Positions 1 to 8,400 of a stretch of DNA of 12,538 nt are shown here, one piece after another. Both the position numbers and the translations under genes were made by a program. A model generated the notes under the pieces. It was not told the DNA's origin and searched no databases. It worked only from the letters and a program-made list of their open reading frames with translations. The stretch's first letter is position 1, and each line of letters begins with the position of its first letter. The DNA lies in assembly GCA_947440875.1 (NCBI GenBank), contig CANETG010000055.1, positions 1 through 12,538 on the forward strand, in the 5' to 3' direction. The stretch comes from Bacteriovoracaceae bacterium (GTDB taxonomy: Bacteria > Bdellovibrionota > Bacteriovoracia > Bacteriovoracales > Bacteriovoracaceae).

Positions 1-636
1 ACCAAAAATATCAATCGTCAGCTCCGTAAAGCGGCCCCCTTGGAGCGCAATGATATTGAATGAATCTTCACCTTTTCCGGCAGCGTAGTAGAGTGCCACG
101 ATACCAACGAGCATGAAAATCGACCCGAAGAATGTATAGAGGAAGAATTTGATCGCCGCGTACTCACGGTTTTCGCCTCCCCAGATTCCGATGAGGAAAA
201 ACATCGGGAGGAGCATGACTTCCCAGTAGACATAAAAAAGGAAGAAATCGAGAGCAAAGAAAACTCCGAACACTGTCGACTGAAGCATCAGAAGAAGAGC
301 GAAGTAGCCTTTGATGTTCTTATCGACCGTCCAGCTTGAGAGCGTGCAGATAAAGAAGAGGAGAGCATTGAGGAAAGTCATCGGAAGAGTGATTCCGTCG
401 ATTCCTAATGAATAGTAGATGTGAAACTGCTGAATCCAAGGGATCTTGAAAGCGAACTGAATCCCTGGTTCGGCGTTATCAAAGTTGATGTAGAGAACGA
501 CTGTGAGTAACAGTGTTATCGCAGTCGTGATGAGTGTTACCAAACGGATAACATTCTCTTTAGACTTTGGTGTGAAAAGAACACCCACCATACCAATAAT
601 TGGTAACCACAAAACCCAGTTTAAAATTCCGTTCAC
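1..636 (-). CDS. nuoM: NADH-quinone oxidoreductase subunit M (NuoM), N-terminal 212 residues, cut by window edge
   Basis: NuoM is one of the three antiporter-like, proton-pumping membrane subunits of complex I (ND4 in mitochondria). Reading leftward from 636, the frame stays open for 212 codons to the edge. Seen in the translation: LGIDGITLP around residues 77-85, and FYVYWEVMLLP around 134-144, with Glu139 matching the family's essential proton-channel glutamate. FFLIGIWGG follows, then an AAIKFFLYT stretch around 160-168. Most of the visible length is hydrophobic helix. The start is GTG, chosen because an AGAGGGG ribosome site sits 6 bases upstream and the protein then begins at the usual NuoM N-terminus. 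nuoL ends 25 bases upstream in the same direction. The lysine and later channel residues lie outside the window. Family identity is secure. Confidence 0.95.
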   Translation of the reverse strand, partial: MNGILNWVLWLPIIGMVGVLFTPKSKENVIRLVTLITTAITLLLTVVLYINFDNAEPGIQFAFKIPWIQQFHIYYSLGIDGITLPMTFLNALLFFICTLSSWTVDKNIKGYFALLLMLQSTVFGVFFALDFFLFYVYWEVMLLPMFFLIGIWGGENREYAAIKFFLYTFFGSIFMLVGIVALYYAAGKGEDSFNIIALQGGRFTELTIDIFG

Positions 637-642
637 AAAGAA

Positions 643-649
643 CCCCTCT
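643..649 (-). promoter_or_regulatory. Ribosome binding site that fixes the GTG start of nuoM
   Basis: On the minus strand the gap between nuoL and nuoM contains AGAGGGG, 6 bases before the GTG at 636. It is a near-ideal Shine-Dalgarno sequence and supports this GTG over internal starts. Confidence 0.7.
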
Positions 650-661
650 ATAAAGAAAAAA

Positions 662-2872
662 TCAGATGTTTAATGTCCAAATATATGAAGCCAGTACCAT
701 CACAAGCATAATGAAGTAGAACTGGATCTTCCCTGACTGAAAAATTCTAAGAACAAGATTGAAAAGATTAACCGCAACACCTGTTCCATCGACACCAATT
801 GCATCAATGACAACGTTGTCGAACCATTTAGACGCTTTAAAAATAACTCTGTTTACGGTGGCCATTCCATCGATGGCAAAACGGTCATATACACCCATGT
901 CAAACCAAGCGAGGAAACGGTTGAGGCCGAAGAGTCCTTGCTTGATGAGCACGTCGACGTAAAAGTGATCGAAATTGTATTTCGCTTTTAGAAGAGCGGT
1001 GATTCCGGGGAAAGTGCTAGCGAGCGGCTTAATCGATTTCCGAATATACATAAGGAAGGCAATGAGTACACCCAGGAAAGCGATGACGATGGAAAGCCCT
1101 GCTCCAACAACGTGAGCGGTGTGAAGTTTATGATCATCCGGATTCGGGCCCGCATATCCACTCTGGTGATGATACTGAGCCTTCGGAAGTTCCGTTGTGT
1201 CTCTGGAATCCACTGAGCCGAAAGGCTGATTCGCGCGTTCAACAAATTTTTCAACTTTCGGAGCTTCGACGAGGATTTTAAACCATTCATTCTTAGCGCC
1301 GAACATATTACCAAAACCCTGACCAGCGACGTTTCCAGCAAACCAGAACCCGAGAGTAAACACGGCAAGAATAAGAAGAGGAACGTTAGAGCGGAAATCA
1401 AGGTGCTCTTGATGAATATCGTGACCGTGAGCTTCGTGCCCATGCGAATCTTTGTGACCATGTCCGTGACCGTGGTCATCATGATGCATTTTGTTCTCAC
1501 CGTAAAAAGTAAGGAACATCATTCGGAACATATAGAATGCCGTGAGACCTGCTCCAGCGAATCCGAGAATCGGAACAATCGCGAGGAGAGGATTCTGACC
1601 AGACATGAATCCGTAATAAAGAGCGTCTCCAAGAATTCTATCTTTGGACACAAACCCCGAGAAGAACGGAATGCCCGCAATCGCAAGAGTACAGCACATC
1701 ATCGAGAAGTGAGTGTAAGGAAGATATTTTTTCAGTCCACCGAGCTTCGGCATTTCCTGTTCGTGAACAGAATGAATGATCGAGCCCGCAGACAAGAAGA
1801 GGCATGCTTTAAAGAAGGCGTGAGTAATAACATGCATGAAAGCAGCGTTGTATGAACCAACACCAACTCCAATCATCATGTAACCAAGCTGAGAGAGAGT
1901 TGAGTAGGCGAGGACGGCCTTAATATCAGTTTGAACCATGGCAATGGTGGCGGCACCAAAGGCAGTGATCGCACCAATCACAGCAATAAACCAAGTAATG
2001 TCACCAAGAACCATCAGTGGATACATGCGTAGTGAGAGCCAAACACCAGCAGTTACCATCGTCGCTGCATGGATGAGGGCAGAACCCGGAGTTGGCCCCA
2101 TCATCGCATCAGGGAGCCAAACGTGAAGCGGAAACTGTGCCGATTTCCCCATCGCTCCCAAGAAAATACAAATTGCGGTGAAAGTCGCGAAAGAAATTCC
2201 AAGAACCATTTGTCCGTCGAATTTACCCTGTGCAATTGCCGAGTAGATATCGACGTAGCTGACAGATCCAATCACCATCCAAATCGCAACCATTCCGAGG
2301 AGAAGGAAAACGTCACCCACCCGAGTTGTCATGAAGGCTTTAAGAGATGCGTCTCCCGCTTTTTCTTTCTCATTGTAAATACCAATCAAGGAATACGAGC
2401 AAAAGCCCATAACTTCCCAGAACATAAACATAGAAAGAAGGTTATCAGAAAGAACAAGTCCAAGCATCGCTGACGTAAAAAGGGGAAGGAAAACAAAAAA
2501 TCTTCCGTGCTTACTGTCGTGATCCATATACCAAGTAGAGAAGAGGTGAATCAAGAAAGCGATACCGGATACCATGAGGAGCATGATCGCGGCCATGTTA
2601 TCAATGTAGATTCCCATGTCGACTTTAAAGATATGAGTCCCGAATGAAAGATCAAACCAATTGAACGTTTTATGAATGTAGTAATCAGTCGCAAATTGAC
2701 CGAAGACAAAGTCTCCGAAGATGCGTGCTGAAAACACGAATGAGACAAAGATACTTAAAACCGCCAGCCAATCTCCATTTCGAGGGAGCTTTCTTCCAAA
2801 AAATGCGTTGATAATAAACGCAATTACAGGAGCAAGAAAAATGGGCGCGATACTTCCAACGGTATATTGCAT
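662..2872 (-). CDS. nuoL: NADH-quinone oxidoreductase subunit L (NuoL)
   Basis: NuoL (ND5) is the distal antiporter-like subunit of complex I and carries the long lateral helix. The protein has 736 residues, against about 613 in E. coli. Seen: FWEVMGFCSYSLIG around residues 151-164, with the channel glutamate Glu153; MGKSAQFPLHVWLPDAM at 241-257, with Lys243; PTPGSALIHAATMVTAG around 260-276; and HAFFKACLFLSAG at 351-363. Much of the extra length lies after the core helices. Residues 463-490 hold 12 histidines, and roughly 515-590 form a hydrophilic stretch with a second, smaller histidine cluster. A hydrophobic C-terminal end follows. The ATG start lies 1 base after the nuoK stop, and an AAGGA site lies inside the nuoK end, so the two are probably translationally coupled. 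Family assignment is secure; any role of the histidine loop is inference. Confidence 0.97.
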   Translation of the reverse strand: MQYTVGSIAPIFLAPVIAFIINAFFGRKLPRNGDWLAVLSIFVSFVFSARIFGDFVFGQFATDYYIHKTFNWFDLSFGTHIFKVDMGIYIDNMAAIMLLMVSGIAFLIHLFSTWYMDHDSKHGRFFVFLPLFTSAMLGLVLSDNLLSMFMFWEVMGFCSYSLIGIYNEKEKAGDASLKAFMTTRVGDVFLLLGMVAIWMVIGSVSYVDIYSAIAQGKFDGQMVLGISFATFTAICIFLGAMGKSAQFPLHVWLPDAMMGPTPGSALIHAATMVTAGVWLSLRMYPLMVLGDITWFIAVIGAITAFGAATIAMVQTDIKAVLAYSTLSQLGYMMIGVGVGSYNAAFMHVITHAFFKACLFLSAGSIIHSVHEQEMPKLGGLKKYLPYTHFSMMCCTLAIAGIPFFSGFVSKDRILGDALYYGFMSGQNPLLAIVPILGFAGAGLTAFYMFRMMFLTFYGENKMHHDDHGHGHGHKDSHGHEAHGHDIHQEHLDFRSNVPLLILAVFTLGFWFAGNVAGQGFGNMFGAKNEWFKILVEAPKVEKFVERANQPFGSVDSRDTTELPKAQYHHQSGYAGPNPDDHKLHTAHVVGAGLSIVIAFLGVLIAFLMYIRKSIKPLASTFPGITALLKAKYNFDHFYVDVLIKQGLFGLNRFLAWFDMGVYDRFAIDGMATVNRVIFKASKWFDNVVIDAIGVDGTGVAVNLFNLVLRIFQSGKIQFYFIMLVMVLASYIWTLNI

Positions 2873-2873
2873 A

Positions 2874-3179
2874 CTAGTTCCTTAACTGTGTCGCTTCGTC
2901 GATATGAGTCGATTCTTTAATCTGAAAGAAACGTATTACAATGGCCAAACCGACAGCGGCTTCCGCCGCTGCCACAACAATAATGAATAAACTAAAAACG
3001 TGACCATCAAGATTGTTTGTTACGTAACGAGAATAGGCCACGAAGTTTAGTGCCGCCGCGTTCAGGATAAGTTCAATCCCAAGAAGAATTGCGACGATGT
3101 TTTTCCTGGCGATCATCACGACGAGACCGAGCACAAAAAGAAACAAAGAAATAAGTAAGTAAGATGTCAGGCTAATCAT
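2874..3179 (-). CDS. nuoK: NADH-quinone oxidoreductase subunit K (NuoK)
   Basis: NuoK (ND4L) is a small three-helix membrane subunit linking the quinone end of complex I to the antiporter subunits. From the ATG at 3179 it is 101 residues, the usual family length. It shows LGIELILNAAALNFV at 33-47 with Glu36, and VVAAAEAAVGLAIVIRFF at 68-85 with Glu73. These match the two membrane-buried glutamates needed for proton transfer. The frame is open for 31 further codons upstream, but those overlap nuoJ and read as non-hydrophobic noise. An AGAGGAA ribosome site just before the ATG confirms the shorter start. nuoJ ends 7 bases upstream and nuoL starts 1 base downstream. Confidence 0.96.
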   Translation of the reverse strand: MISLTSYLLISLFLFVLGLVVMIARKNIVAILLGIELILNAAALNFVAYSRYVTNNLDGHVFSLFIIVVAAAEAAVGLAIVIRFFQIKESTHIDEATQLRN

Positions 3180-3186
3180 AATTCCT

Positions 3187-3720
3187 CTATTGCTTCCGGG
3201 GTCTAGCGATGATCGCTGCACCCACGAGAGCTCCCAAAAGAAGGACGGACGAAAGTTCAAAGGCAAGGACATGATCTTTTACGAGAAGATGGCCGATTTC
3301 ATTCACAGTCGAGGGAAGCTCATTATTAATTTCTTTCGTTGGTAATGAGCTCGCAACACTCATCAACAGTTTCACATTCGTAAGAATAAACACCACTCCC
3401 ACCAGGCCAGAGAGAGCGAAGGTCCACTTATTCCCCATGGAAGGAGCTAAGCCTAAGAGATTTTGTGCGCGAGAGACGAAGTCTTTTCCACCAGTCAACA
3501 TGACCGCAAAAAGCATGAGAATAACAATACCTCCGACGTAAACCATGATTTGGGTAACCGCAACGAAGTCTGCACCAAGAGTGGCGTAAAGACCTGCGAT
3601 TCCTATGAGTGTTCCCAAAAGAAAAACACAAGAGTGCATGAGGTTGCGGGTTACAGCGACCGCAATACCACACCCAATTGTCAGTGTTGCCGATAGAAGA
3701 AATAAAACTTGAAGAAACAT
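3187..3720 (-). CDS. nuoJ: NADH-quinone oxidoreductase subunit J (NuoJ)
   Basis: NuoJ (ND6) is a five-helix membrane subunit of complex I. From the ATG at 3720 it has 177 residues, close to the E. coli protein. Seen: an N-terminal helix, LGADFVAVTQIMVYVGG at 48-64, and IVILMLFAVML after it. This is the strongly conserved third helix, whose local deformation accompanies coupling in known structures. A hydrophilic loop spans about 120-150, then comes a C-terminal helix ending ARPRKQ. The frame is open 35 codons further upstream, but those codons run into nuoH. The chosen ATG follows an AAGGA ribosome site 5 bases away. nuoH ends 13 bases upstream. nuoI, which classically sits between nuoH and nuoJ, is not here. 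Confidence 0.95.
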   Translation of the reverse strand: MFLQVLFLLSATLTIGCGIAVAVTRNLMHSCVFLLGTLIGIAGLYATLGADFVAVTQIMVYVGGIVILMLFAVMLTGGKDFVSRAQNLLGLAPSMGNKWTFALSGLVGVVFILTNVKLLMSVASSLPTKEINNELPSTVNEIGHLLVKDHVLAFELSSVLLLGALVGAAIIARPRKQ

Positions 3721-3733
3721 GTTAGTCCTTAAT

Positions 3734-4855
3734 TTAGTGACCGCCGCCCATAAGGAGCTGCGCCACTGATTTTCCATTAAACAGAACAACCCAGATGGCA
3801 CAACCGACGAGATTAAATATCGCAATCGGAGTGAGGTATTTCCAGCAAATCGACATCAGTTGGTCAACGCGAAGCCGGGGGAAAGTCCAGCGAATCCAAA
3901 TCACGACGTAATACAGGAGCAGCGCTTTAGTCATAAAAATTACGACCTCTACCAACTGGAGCGGAATAATATCAAAACTTAGATCGACAGGAAGATTTGA
4001 TCCACCAAGAAAGAGAGCGGCTCCAACACCGCAAACAACAAATACTTCGATGTACTCGGCTAGAGCAAAGAAGCCGAATCTCATTCCGGTGTATTCTGTG
4101 TGATAACCAGAGACGAGTTCAGACTCCGCTTCCGGAAGATCGAAAGGAGCGCGGTTGGTTTCCGCAAGTGCGCCAACGAAATAAACAAAGAATGCGATGA
4201 AAGAAAAAGGATTATGAAAAATGAACCAATTCGTTGGAAGACCACGCTGATGAGCGCTGATTGTTCCAAAGCCCATTCCGCCGGCAAGAAGAGTGATGGC
4301 AAGAATAGATATAGTGACAGGAATTTCGTAAGAAATAATTTGCGAAGCTCCTCTCATTCCCCCAAGCATCGACCACTTTGAGTTTGATGCATATCCCCCG
4401 AGGAATACGCTGACCCCTACGAGAGATGAAATTGCGATCAGATAAAAAATTCCAACGTTCATATCTGAAAGAGTGAATCCTGTTGAAAATGGAAGAACAG
4501 CAAGGGTGGCAAAAACTCCAACAAGAGCAAGCATCGGAGCGAGATAAAACAAAAATTTGTCCGCCGAAAAAGGCATAACATCTTCTTTCGTCATCATTTT
4601 TACGCCGTCTGCGAGGAACTGAAGAATTCCGTAGGGGCCGACGCGGTTTGGTCCAATTCGAGCCTGAATGTCTGCGGAGATTTTTCTCTCGGCATATGTT
4701 CCAAGACCGCCGATCGTCGCGCACATTCCAACAATCGCCAGACAGAAAATCATGAATATAACAAAAGTAAGAAGGCCCTGGTTCCCACCAAACAAAGCTA
4801 ACAACGAGTCAAAGAATTCATACTGCGCAAGGTAGGAGACAACTGTTTGATTCAT
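3734..4855 (-). CDS. nuoH: NADH-quinone oxidoreductase subunit H (NuoH)
   Basis: NuoH (ND1) anchors the peripheral arm to the membrane and forms much of the quinone chamber. It has 373 residues, longer than the roughly 325 of E. coli, with extra residues at both ends (an N-terminal stretch of about 25 and a C-terminal GGGH tail). Seen: AERKISADIQARIGPNRVGP at 55-74, LADGVKMMTKED at 81-92, and the loop AETNRAPFDLPEAESELVSG at 231-250 followed by YHTEYTGMRFGFFALAEY. These acidic and arginine-rich loops face the quinone site in known structures. Hydrophobic helices fill the rest. The ATG lies 3 bases after the nuoA stop, and an AAAAGG site overlaps the nuoA end, suggesting coupling. Identification is secure. 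Confidence 0.97.
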   Translation of the reverse strand: MNQTVVSYLAQYEFFDSLLALFGGNQGLLTFVIFMIFCLAIVGMCATIGGLGTYAERKISADIQARIGPNRVGPYGILQFLADGVKMMTKEDVMPFSADKFLFYLAPMLALVGVFATLAVLPFSTGFTLSDMNVGIFYLIAISSLVGVSVFLGGYASNSKWSMLGGMRGASQIISYEIPVTISILAITLLAGGMGFGTISAHQRGLPTNWFIFHNPFSFIAFFVYFVGALAETNRAPFDLPEAESELVSGYHTEYTGMRFGFFALAEYIEVFVVCGVGAALFLGGSNLPVDLSFDIIPLQLVEVVIFMTKALLLYYVVIWIRWTFPRLRVDQLMSICWKYLTPIAIFNLVGCAIWVVLFNGKSVAQLLMGGGH

Positions 4856-4858
4856 AAC

Positions 4859-5275
4859 TTAAGACCTTTTTTTGTGGCTGACCTGGAAAGACTTCACCCA
4901 GTCGAGATCACCTTTCTTCCAGCAATAGGCAATGCCTTCAATAAGGACAGAAATAAAACTTAAGAAAATGATCAAGGCGTAGGCGCCCTGACCCATATCG
5001 TTCAGCTCTCTAAAAATAGCTGCGACAGGAAACATAAGAACTGATTCAACGTCGAAGATAATAAAAATAAGTCCAACAACATAAAAACGTACGTTGAACA
5101 TAGACCAAGCCGAACCAACTGGTTGCTCACCACACTCATAAGGAGTAGATTTGAGATGCGAAGGTTTCGATGGTGCCAAAAGAACTGAAGCGAAGTGTCC
5201 GCCCCAAAAAAGCGCCACTGCAATTCCCATGAAGATAACAACTGGCATTAAGCCATCAAAAGAAGTTGGGGTCAT
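4859..5275 (-). CDS. nuoA: NADH-quinone oxidoreductase subunit A (NuoA), first gene of the operon
   Basis: NuoA (ND3) is a three-helix membrane subunit of complex I near the quinone site. The product is 138 residues, usual for the family. Seen: YECGEQPVG at 46-54, whose cysteine (Cys48) corresponds to the loop cysteine of ND3 that becomes exposed in the resting enzyme of mitochondria; FYVVGLIFIIFDVE at 64-77 with the buried Asp75 and Glu77; and a C-terminal YCWKKGDLDW ending. A GTG four codons upstream (5287) is also in frame. I prefer the ATG at 5275 because GGAG lies 6 bases before it, whereas the GTG has no clear ribosome site and overlaps that GGAG. Nothing nuo-like lies upstream: the next gene is mfd on the other strand. 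Confidence 0.95.
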   Translation of the reverse strand: MTPTSFDGLMPVVIFMGIAVALFWGGHFASVLLAPSKPSHLKSTPYECGEQPVGSAWSMFNVRFYVVGLIFIIFDVESVLMFPVAAIFRELNDMGQGAYALIIFLSFISVLIEGIAYCWKKGDLDWVKSFQVSHKKRS

Positions 5276-5281
5276 GGAAGT

Positions 5282-5285
5282 CTCC
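5282..5285 (-). promoter_or_regulatory. Ribosome binding site deciding the nuoA start
   Basis: On the minus strand GGAG lies 6 bases before the ATG at 5275. It overlaps the alternative upstream GTG codon at 5287, so it can only serve the ATG. Confidence 0.6.
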
Positions 5286-5331
5286 ACACAAATGTAGGTC
5301 GAAAAAAAGTATTTTTAAGATACAAAAGATG

Positions 5332-5359
5332 TTGAAAAGAGGAAAGATTTTATTTTACT
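5332..5359 (+). promoter_or_regulatory. Candidate promoter for mfd
   Basis: TTGAAA (5332-5337) is followed after 16 bases by TTTACT (5354-5359). Both boxes keep four of six consensus bases. It overlaps the candidate nuo promoter on the other strand, so the two could interfere. A/T-rich DNA yields such matches by chance, so confidence is low. Confidence 0.22.
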
Positions 5360-5381
5360 AGACGCTTGAAATTGCAAACAA
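5352..5381 (-). promoter_or_regulatory. Candidate promoter for the nuo operon
   Basis: On the minus strand TAAAAT (5352-5357, five of six bases of the -10 consensus) lies 18 bases after TTGTTT (5376-5381, a weak -35 that keeps only TTG). This would start transcription about 70 bases before the nuoA ATG. Judged by eye only. Confidence 0.3.
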
Positions 5382-5441
5382 CGGAGCGGCGCGCAGCGCA
5401 GTTCAAAAACACTCATGAAACCCTTTTCTTCGGAATAAATC

Positions 5442-8400
5442 GTGACTCTCTTTGGTGGTGTGGCAAATAAAATTCAGTACTGGTTGGCCAACCAGGAAAA
5501 ACTCTCGCTGAAGGGTGCTTCACCCAATCAGTGGTGTCTTCTTGCGGGAAGTTATTTTAAAGATCTACTCTTTAAAGACACCCATCTTATTGTTTGTTCT
5601 GATCAAGACGAAGCGGAGGAGGCATTTGAAGCTCTGAAGCATATGGGTAATGTCCATTTTTATCCCGGCCATAATCATTCTCTTTATTCCTCCATTTTGA
5701 CTTCTGAATCAGCACTCCTGGCGCGCTGGGCGGTTATTCAAAGACTTCAGAAAAATTCTCCACTAACTATAATTACAACCTGGGAGGGAGCGGTTCTTCT
5801 TGGACCACCCGCAGAATTTTTTAAAGAGAATTCCTTTACACTAAGGAAAGACGACATCATCTCGCCCTTCGATCTGGCCGAGCGTCTTAGTAAAATGGGT
5901 TATTATCCAGCAAGTACGATCGAGGAGCCTGGAACGTATTCTCGGCGTGGTGAAATTTTTGATATTTTTCCCGTTTCACATCCACCGCTGAGAATTCAAT
6001 ATTTCGATGATCTGATTGAAGATATGTTTTCAGTCGATTTAGAAACACAAAAAACAGTTCGCGAGAAAACATTTAATGAAGTCATTCTTCTCCCTGGTGC
6101 AGGCTTTCTTGCCCGGGATCCTTATACGACACTACTCAGAGAAAAAATTCCACAGGTCCAACCTTCATTTAAAAATAAATACGAAGCCAGAAAACAGCTT
6201 TTTCAAAAATTATCTGAGGGACAACTCTTTGAAAACTATCCTCTTTTTATTCCACTTTTTTTTGAGAAACCAAAAGCTCTTGTTGAGTTTCTACCCGAAA
6301 ACACCAAAGTTACCTTTTTAAATTCTGATAACGGACAGAAAAACCTGGAGCTCTTCTTGGCCCAGCAGCAGGAAGATTACGCTCAAATTTCAGGGGATGT
6401 CGAGTCTAGTACGGTGACACCAGAAATTTATCATTTTTATACGAAAGAGCTGAAACTTCCAGGCAAGAAAAAGCTCTTCGTAGATCAGTTGGATATATCC
6501 GTTGATCTTGAGTCCCCATTCACGGGGGAACTCCATCTAGGATTTGAGAATCTTAAAACAATACTTCAAACTAAACTACGCTCTTCCGGGGTCACGACAG
6601 ACAATCGTTTCGAATATATTAAAGCAAGCCTAAAGGCTTTGAAGAAAGAGCTTAGTGTTCGTGGATATCTTATCGTGAATTACCGAACTGAGCATGCTCG
6701 CCAAGAGATGCAGTTTCTTCTGGAAGAAAATGGTCTCACAGATATTGGCGAACGACTGAATTATGTTTCTGGTCGATTGGATGAAGGTTTTTATTACAAA
6801 GGTGAAGGAATATTCGTCTTAGCAGAAGGGGACTTCTTCGCTGTTAAAAAGAAAAAAACAAAGCAAACGAAAAGTACCAATAAAGACTTGTTTGCCGAGC
6901 AACTTGCTACGCTCAAAATAAATGATTACGTCATCCACAGAGATTACGGAATCGGTGTATACAAAGGTCTCGAAACGATCGAGGCGATGGATCAAAAAAA
7001 CGATTTTGTCGTTATTCATTATGAAGATGGAGATAAAGTCTACGTTCCCGTTTATAAACTAAATCTCATTCAGAAACATGCTGATGCTGCTTCGGGTGTT
7101 AAGGTTGCCTCACTTAAATCGAAAAAGTTCTCAGAGCTTAAAAACAAAGCACGGGGCTCAGTTAAAAAACTCGCCTTCGATCTTCTAAAGCTTCAGGCAG
7201 AAAGAAAACTTCATGGTGGTTTTCCGTACTCACCGCCGGATCATTTGTTTAAAGAGTTTGAGTTAGCCTTCCCTTTTGAGGAAACCCCCGATCAGGAAAA
7301 AGCCATTCAAGATGTCATGGAAGACATGCAGCACCAGTACCCGATGGACCGTTTGGTCTGCGGAGACGTCGGATTCGGCAAAACAGAAGTTGCGATGAGG
7401 GCGGCGATGAAGGCCGTGCTTGATAAAAAGCAAGTCGTTATCCTAGTACCGACAACAGTTCTTGCCCTTCAGCACTACCATTCCTTCAAAAGAAGATTCG
7501 AAAACTTTCCAGTGAATATTGATTTTATTTCTCGGTTTAAAACGGCTAAGCAGAAAACAGAAGTGATGGCCGCCGTGACCGAGGGAAAAGTTGATATTCT
7601 AATTGGAACCCATGCCGTTCTATCCGACAAATTAGAATTCTTTGATCTAGGTCTACTCATCATCGATGAAGAGCATCGATTCGGAGTTGCTCATAAAGAA
7701 AAATTAAAAGTCATGAGGTCTGGGATCGATGTGCTGACGATGACCGCGACTCCGATCCCTCGCACACTCCAGCTTTCGTTTCTGGGTATCCGAGATCTTT
7801 CACTCATTCAAACAGCACCACCACGGCGACAGTCGATCAAGACTTATATTATTAAAGACGATGATCTGACCCTGAAGTCTGCCATTGAAAAAGAGCTCGG
7901 AAGGGGAGGGCAGGTTTACTACGTCCACAACCGAGTGCATGACATCGAAGACCATGAACTGTACTTGAAAAAACTTGTTCCCAAAGCACGGATCAGTGTC
8001 ACTCACGGCCAGATGAACGAAAGAGAGTTAGAAAAAAGAATCAATGATTTCTACGATCACAAAAGTGACATTCTTCTTTCGACGACAATTATTGAATCTG
8101 GAATTGATATTCCTAACGCCAACACAATGATTATCGATCGAGCAGATACTTACGGCCTCGCTCAGCTGCATCAGCTCCGTGGGAGAATTGGCCGCTCTGA
8201 CCGGAAGGCGTACGCGTACTTCATGGTTCCAGGAAATAAAATACTTTCTGACCTTTCCCAGAAACGTCTACAGGCACTTCAGACTTACGCAGAAATGGGA
8301 GCGGGGTTTGCTCTGGCCTCGAGCGATATGGAGCTGAGAGGTGCGGGCGATATTCTTGGGGGTGAACAGTCAGGTCATATCGAAGCTATCGGTCTTGAGT

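Larger units (their letters stand above)
5276..5441. promoter_or_regulatory. Divergent intergenic region between nuoA and mfd
   Basis: These 166 bases must hold the start of transcription for both blocks. The nuoA-proximal part is A/T rich. A short G+C-rich patch lies at about 5383-5399, nearer mfd. Candidate promoters for each strand overlap around 5350-5360 (listed separately). I see no clear operator palindrome, riboswitch or terminator. Confidence 0.6.

Noticed and set aside
1403..1486. DNA tandem repeat in the histidine-rich stretch of nuoL
   Set aside because: The codons vary and no exact repeat unit persists, so the pattern is at protein level and not a DNA microsatellite.
988..1500. 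Open frame of 170 codons on the minus strand in another frame of nuoL
   Set aside because: It overlaps the conserved NuoL coding frame and has no recognisable domain. The long frame arises from the base composition of nuoL.
1403..1855. Open frame of 150 codons on the plus strand inside nuoL
   Set aside because: It lies antisense to highly conserved NuoL motifs, has no ribosome site and reads as low-complexity charged sequence. It is a shadow of nuoL.
3180..3272. Longer N-terminus of NuoK reaching back into nuoJ
   Set aside because: NuoK is normally about 100 residues, the extra segment is not membrane-like, and a good ribosome site precedes the shorter start.
3721..3825. Longer N-terminus of NuoJ reaching back into nuoH
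   Set aside because: The extra residues are the nuoH end read in another frame; the ATG at 3720 has an AAGGA site 5 bases upstream.
4212..4724. Open frame of 170 codons overlapping nuoH on the same strand
   Set aside because: It is arginine- and serine-rich with no family resemblance, while the nuoH frame is unmistakable.
5287..5287. GTG start giving NuoA four extra residues
   Set aside because: The GGAG ribosome site overlaps this codon and is ideally spaced for the ATG at 5275.
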